NCBI GenBank assembly: GCA_028715585.1
Contig: JAQURN010000051.1
Coordinates: forward strand, 1 to 7,948
DNA length: 7,948 nucleotides
Reading direction: 5' to 3'
Origin: Actinomycetota bacterium
GTDB taxonomy: Bacteria; Actinomycetota; Geothermincolia; Fen-727; JAQURN01
Shown here: positions 6,287 to 7,948 of the stretch, in pieces
How the letters are laid out: each line of letters begins with the position of its first letter
Position numbering within the stretch: the first letter of the stretch is position 1
Made by a program: the position numbers and the translations under genes
The notes under the pieces: model-generated
The model's database searches: none
What the model saw: only the letters and a program-made list of their open reading frames with translations
What the model was told of the DNA's origin: nothing

Positions 6287-6332
6287 TGGGTTGGGGTGAA
6301 TTCGCGTCGAGACACGAGGCAGCTTCATTTGG

Positions 6333-6338
6333 AAGGAG
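6333..6338 (+). promoter_or_regulatory. Ribosome binding site deciding the GTG start of adenine deaminase
   Basis: AAGGAG ends 5 nt before GTG at 6344 and 11 nt before a second in-frame GTG at 6350. The first has slightly short spacing and the second slightly long. An in-frame TTG at 6329 would overlap this site and is disfavoured. Confidence 0.65.
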
Positions 6339-6343
6339 AAACA

Positions 6344-7948
6344 GTGGCCGTGGGAGATGAGGCAAGGCAAGCGGCGGGGGAGCAGGCGGATCTCCTGCTT
6401 GCCAATTGTAACCTCGTGAACGTGCTTTCCGGGGAGGTTCATCCTGCCGAGGTGGCTATCCAGGGCGGCAAGGTGGTTGGAATTGGCGATGAGTATGAAG
6501 CGAGGGACACCATCGACCTGGGGGGGAAATATGTCGCGCCTGGATTCATCGACGCGCATGTCCACATCGAAAGCTCGCTCATGTCCCTGTTCCAGTTTGC
6601 CAGGAGCGTGGTTCCTCTTGGCACGACTACGGTGGTGACCGACTGCCATGAGATTGCCAACGTCAATGGCTTGGATGGAATCCGCTATTTCCTGGATGCC
6701 TCTAGAGGGATACCCTTGGATGTTTTCGTGATGCTTCCGCCTTGCGTCCCATCTACCGAACTCGAGACCTCCGGCGCGCGCCTGGAGGCGGAAGATTTCA
6801 AACCCCTTCTTGGAGACCCGCTTGTGCTAGGGCTTGGCGAGCTCATGAATTACCCAGGAACCATAGCTCGCGATGCCAGGATAATGTCTAAGCTTAAACT
6901 TTTTCCAAGAGGTCCAGTGGAGGGGCATGCCCCCGGTCTTTCAGGTCTCGACCTTTCTTCTTACATCGCCGCGGGACCGGAATCTGAACACGAAGCTACA
7001 TCTGTGGCTGAAGCCTCTGAAAAACTCAGAAAAGGGATGTACATCTATTTGCGAGAGGCAACCAGGGCTAGAAATCTTCTCGACATCCTCCCACTCGTGG
7101 ACGGGAGGAACTCGAGGCGTTTTTGCATGTGTACCGATGACAGGGACCCGCGCGACCTTTTGGAGAGAGGGCATGTAGGTTCGATGGTGAGGATGGCGGT
7201 GAAGGCGGGAGTCCATCCGGTTACCGCGATTCAAATGGTGACAATCAACTCTTTCTCGCGGTTTGGGCTCTTCCGCAAGGGTGCCGTTTCGATTGGATAT
7301 GACGCTGACATCGTAGTCTTCGATAATCTTGAGGAAATGAACGTTAGCATGGTCATCAAGGACGGCAAGATAGTTGCCAGGGAGGGAAAAGCGCTTTTCC
7401 CCGAGGTTCCTGAGCCGGATGTCGAATCTAAATTCCACGTGGCGCATTTCGGTCCTTCCAGGCTGAAGGTAGCGAGAGGGGGAGACCGACTGAGGGTTAT
7501 GGGGCTCGTAGAGGACCAGATATTGACCAACTCGCTTGTCATGGAGCTTACCGATAGGAACGAATATGTCCAGAGTGATGTTGGGCGTGACCTCTTGAAG
7601 CTGGCGGTGGTGGAAAGGCACGAGGGCACTGGAAATGTGGGCATCGGTTTTGTGAAGGGATTCGGGCTTTCCTCTGGCGCGATTGCCTCCAGCGTAGCGC
7701 ATGACTCGCACAACATAATAGCGGTTGGTAGTTCCGACGAAGACATGGTTGGGGCAATAGAACAGGTCATAAGGATGAGGGGCGGCTTTGCCGTAGTGGC
7801 GGGAGGAAATGTTTTAGAATCACTCGAGCTTCCTATTGCCGGGCTCATGTCCAGGAAGCCGGTCGAGGAGGTTGCGGGAAAGCTCAAATCGCTCAACACA
7901 AAGGCGAAAGAACTTGGCTGCCGGTTGGAAGACCCCTTTTCTGTGATT
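6344..7948 (+). CDS. ade: Adenine deaminase (3'-truncated)
   Basis: This enzyme deaminates adenine to hypoxanthine and ammonia in cytoplasmic purine salvage; it belongs to the metal-dependent amidohydrolase superfamily. The frame is open from GTG at 6344 to the window end, giving 535 codons. Family enzymes run near 570-600 residues, so a few dozen C-terminal codons are missing. Visible motifs: PGFIDAHVHIESSLM with metal-binding H72 and H74, TDCHEIAN (99-106), LPPCVPSTELETSGA (131-145), GLGELMNYPG (163-172) with E166 in the likely bridging-carboxylate position, EGHAPGLSG (193-201), GPESEHEAT (211-219), REATRARN (237-244) and CTDDRDP (263-269) carrying the active-site Asp. The C-terminal domain shows GFGLSSGAIASSVAHDSHN and the VVAGG segment typical of Ade. 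One block that usually reads near TLNPA is TINSFSRFGL here. It diverges from the GGDEF gene, with a long structured upstream region. The identification is firm. Confidence 0.96.
   Translation, partial: MAVGDEARQAAGEQADLLLANCNLVNVLSGEVHPAEVAIQGGKVVGIGDEYEARDTIDLGGKYVAPGFIDAHVHIESSLMSLFQFARSVVPLGTTTVVTDCHEIANVNGLDGIRYFLDASRGIPLDVFVMLPPCVPSTELETSGARLEAEDFKPLLGDPLVLGLGELMNYPGTIARDARIMSKLKLFPRGPVEGHAPGLSGLDLSSYIAAGPESEHEATSVAEASEKLRKGMYIYLREATRARNLLDILPLVDGRNSRRFCMCTDDRDPRDLLERGHVGSMVRMAVKAGVHPVTAIQMVTINSFSRFGLFRKGAVSIGYDADIVVFDNLEEMNVSMVIKDGKIVAREGKALFPEVPEPDVESKFHVAHFGPSRLKVARGGDRLRVMGLVEDQILTNSLVMELTDRNEYVQSDVGRDLLKLAVVERHEGTGNVGIGFVKGFGLSSGAIASSVAHDSHNIIAVGSSDEDMVGAIEQVIRMRGGFAVVAGGNVLESLELPIAGLMSRKPVEEVAGKLKSLNTKAKELGCRLEDPFSVI

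Larger units (their letters stand above)
6035..6343. other. 309-bp divergent intergenic region between the GGDEF gene and adenine deaminase
   Basis: This non-coding stretch separates two divergent genes. It holds plus-strand promoter candidates at 6094-6122 and at the TATAAT at 6281-6286. It also holds a 10-bp inverted repeat (6130-6195) followed by a T-run, and the Shine-Dalgarno of adenine deaminase. For the minus-strand GGDEF gene only a TATAAA -10-like hexamer (6075-6070) with no fitting -35 is visible. No purine, c-di-GMP or other riboswitch core that I know was recognised. Confidence 0.8.

Noticed and set aside
6028..6315. Minus-strand open frame of 95 codons overlapping the start of the GGDEF gene
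   Set aside because: It starts at a GTG with no Shine-Dalgarno and runs through the adenine deaminase promoter and the inverted repeat. Its product is rich in Arg, Lys and Ser with no recognisable pattern.
6035..6343. Known riboswitch (purine for the plus strand, c-di-GMP for the minus strand)
   Set aside because: I looked for the conserved core motifs of purine and c-di-GMP-I aptamers and for ykkC-type motifs on both strands and did not find them. An ACGG in the inner loop is not enough for a guanidine-II call.
6941..7899. Long minus-strand open frames (6941-7711 and 7231-7899)
   Set aside because: They lie opposite adenine deaminase, whose motifs are unmistakable on the plus strand. Their products are low-complexity shadows rich in Ser, Thr, Pro or Arg, His.
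1..7948. Defence island, prophage or transposon content
   Set aside because: Every gene except the HEAT-like one has a housekeeping or envelope assignment, and no integrase, transposase, terminal repeats with duplications or CRISPR-like repeat spacing was seen.

Overview
The window comes from a bacterial chromosome of roughly balanced base composition. It carries six protein genes; the two at the ends are cut by the window edges. The gene set suggests a Gram-positive-type (monoderm) organism. It has a secreted coiled-coil protein ending in a 3D domain and a membrane-anchored L,D-transpeptidase with a PG_binding_4-like N-terminus, both typical of Firmicutes and deep-branching Actinomycetota. 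The taxon cannot be fixed from this sequence. I see no tRNA, rRNA, CRISPR array, transposase or phage gene.

Layout: (1) 1-1556 (+) is the C-terminal part of a DinG/XPD-type Fe-S helicase. (2) 1553-2530 (-) is an exported PcsB/CwlO-like coiled-coil protein with a C-terminal 3D domain; it converges on the helicase gene, and the two stop codons share one CTAG. (3) 2531-2708 is a divergent intergenic region with a near-consensus promoter for the 3D gene, a weaker one for the opposite gene, a 12-bp palindrome over a -35 box and a 7-bp dyad. (4) 2709-3386 (+) is a small helical, HEAT-like protein of unknown role. (5) 3509-4636 (+) is an L,D-transpeptidase with its own probable extended -10 promoter. 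(6) 4682-6034 (-) is a GAF-GGDEF protein with an unidentified N-terminal domain and an atypical GEDEF active site. (7) 6035-6343 is a 309-bp divergent intergenic region with a candidate structured leader. (8) 6344 to the end (+) is adenine deaminase, starting at GTG and missing its last few dozen codons.

Two genes act on the cell wall: the 3D protein is probably a lytic or wall-remodelling factor, and the L,D-transpeptidase is a crosslinker. Both would act outside the membrane, but they are on opposite strands and separated by the HEAT-like gene, so co-regulation is not shown. The helicase (DNA repair), the c-di-GMP-type signalling protein and the purine-salvage enzyme are each in separate transcription units. 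The gene order looks like ordinary chromosomal housekeeping rather than a defence or mobile island.

The best candidate for something undescribed is non-coding. A perfect 10-bp inverted repeat (6130-6139 with 6186-6195) encloses a smaller hairpin, is followed by a T-run, and begins about where a TTGACT-N17-TAGATT promoter would start transcription upstream of adenine deaminase. It does not match any riboswitch class I can recognise by eye.
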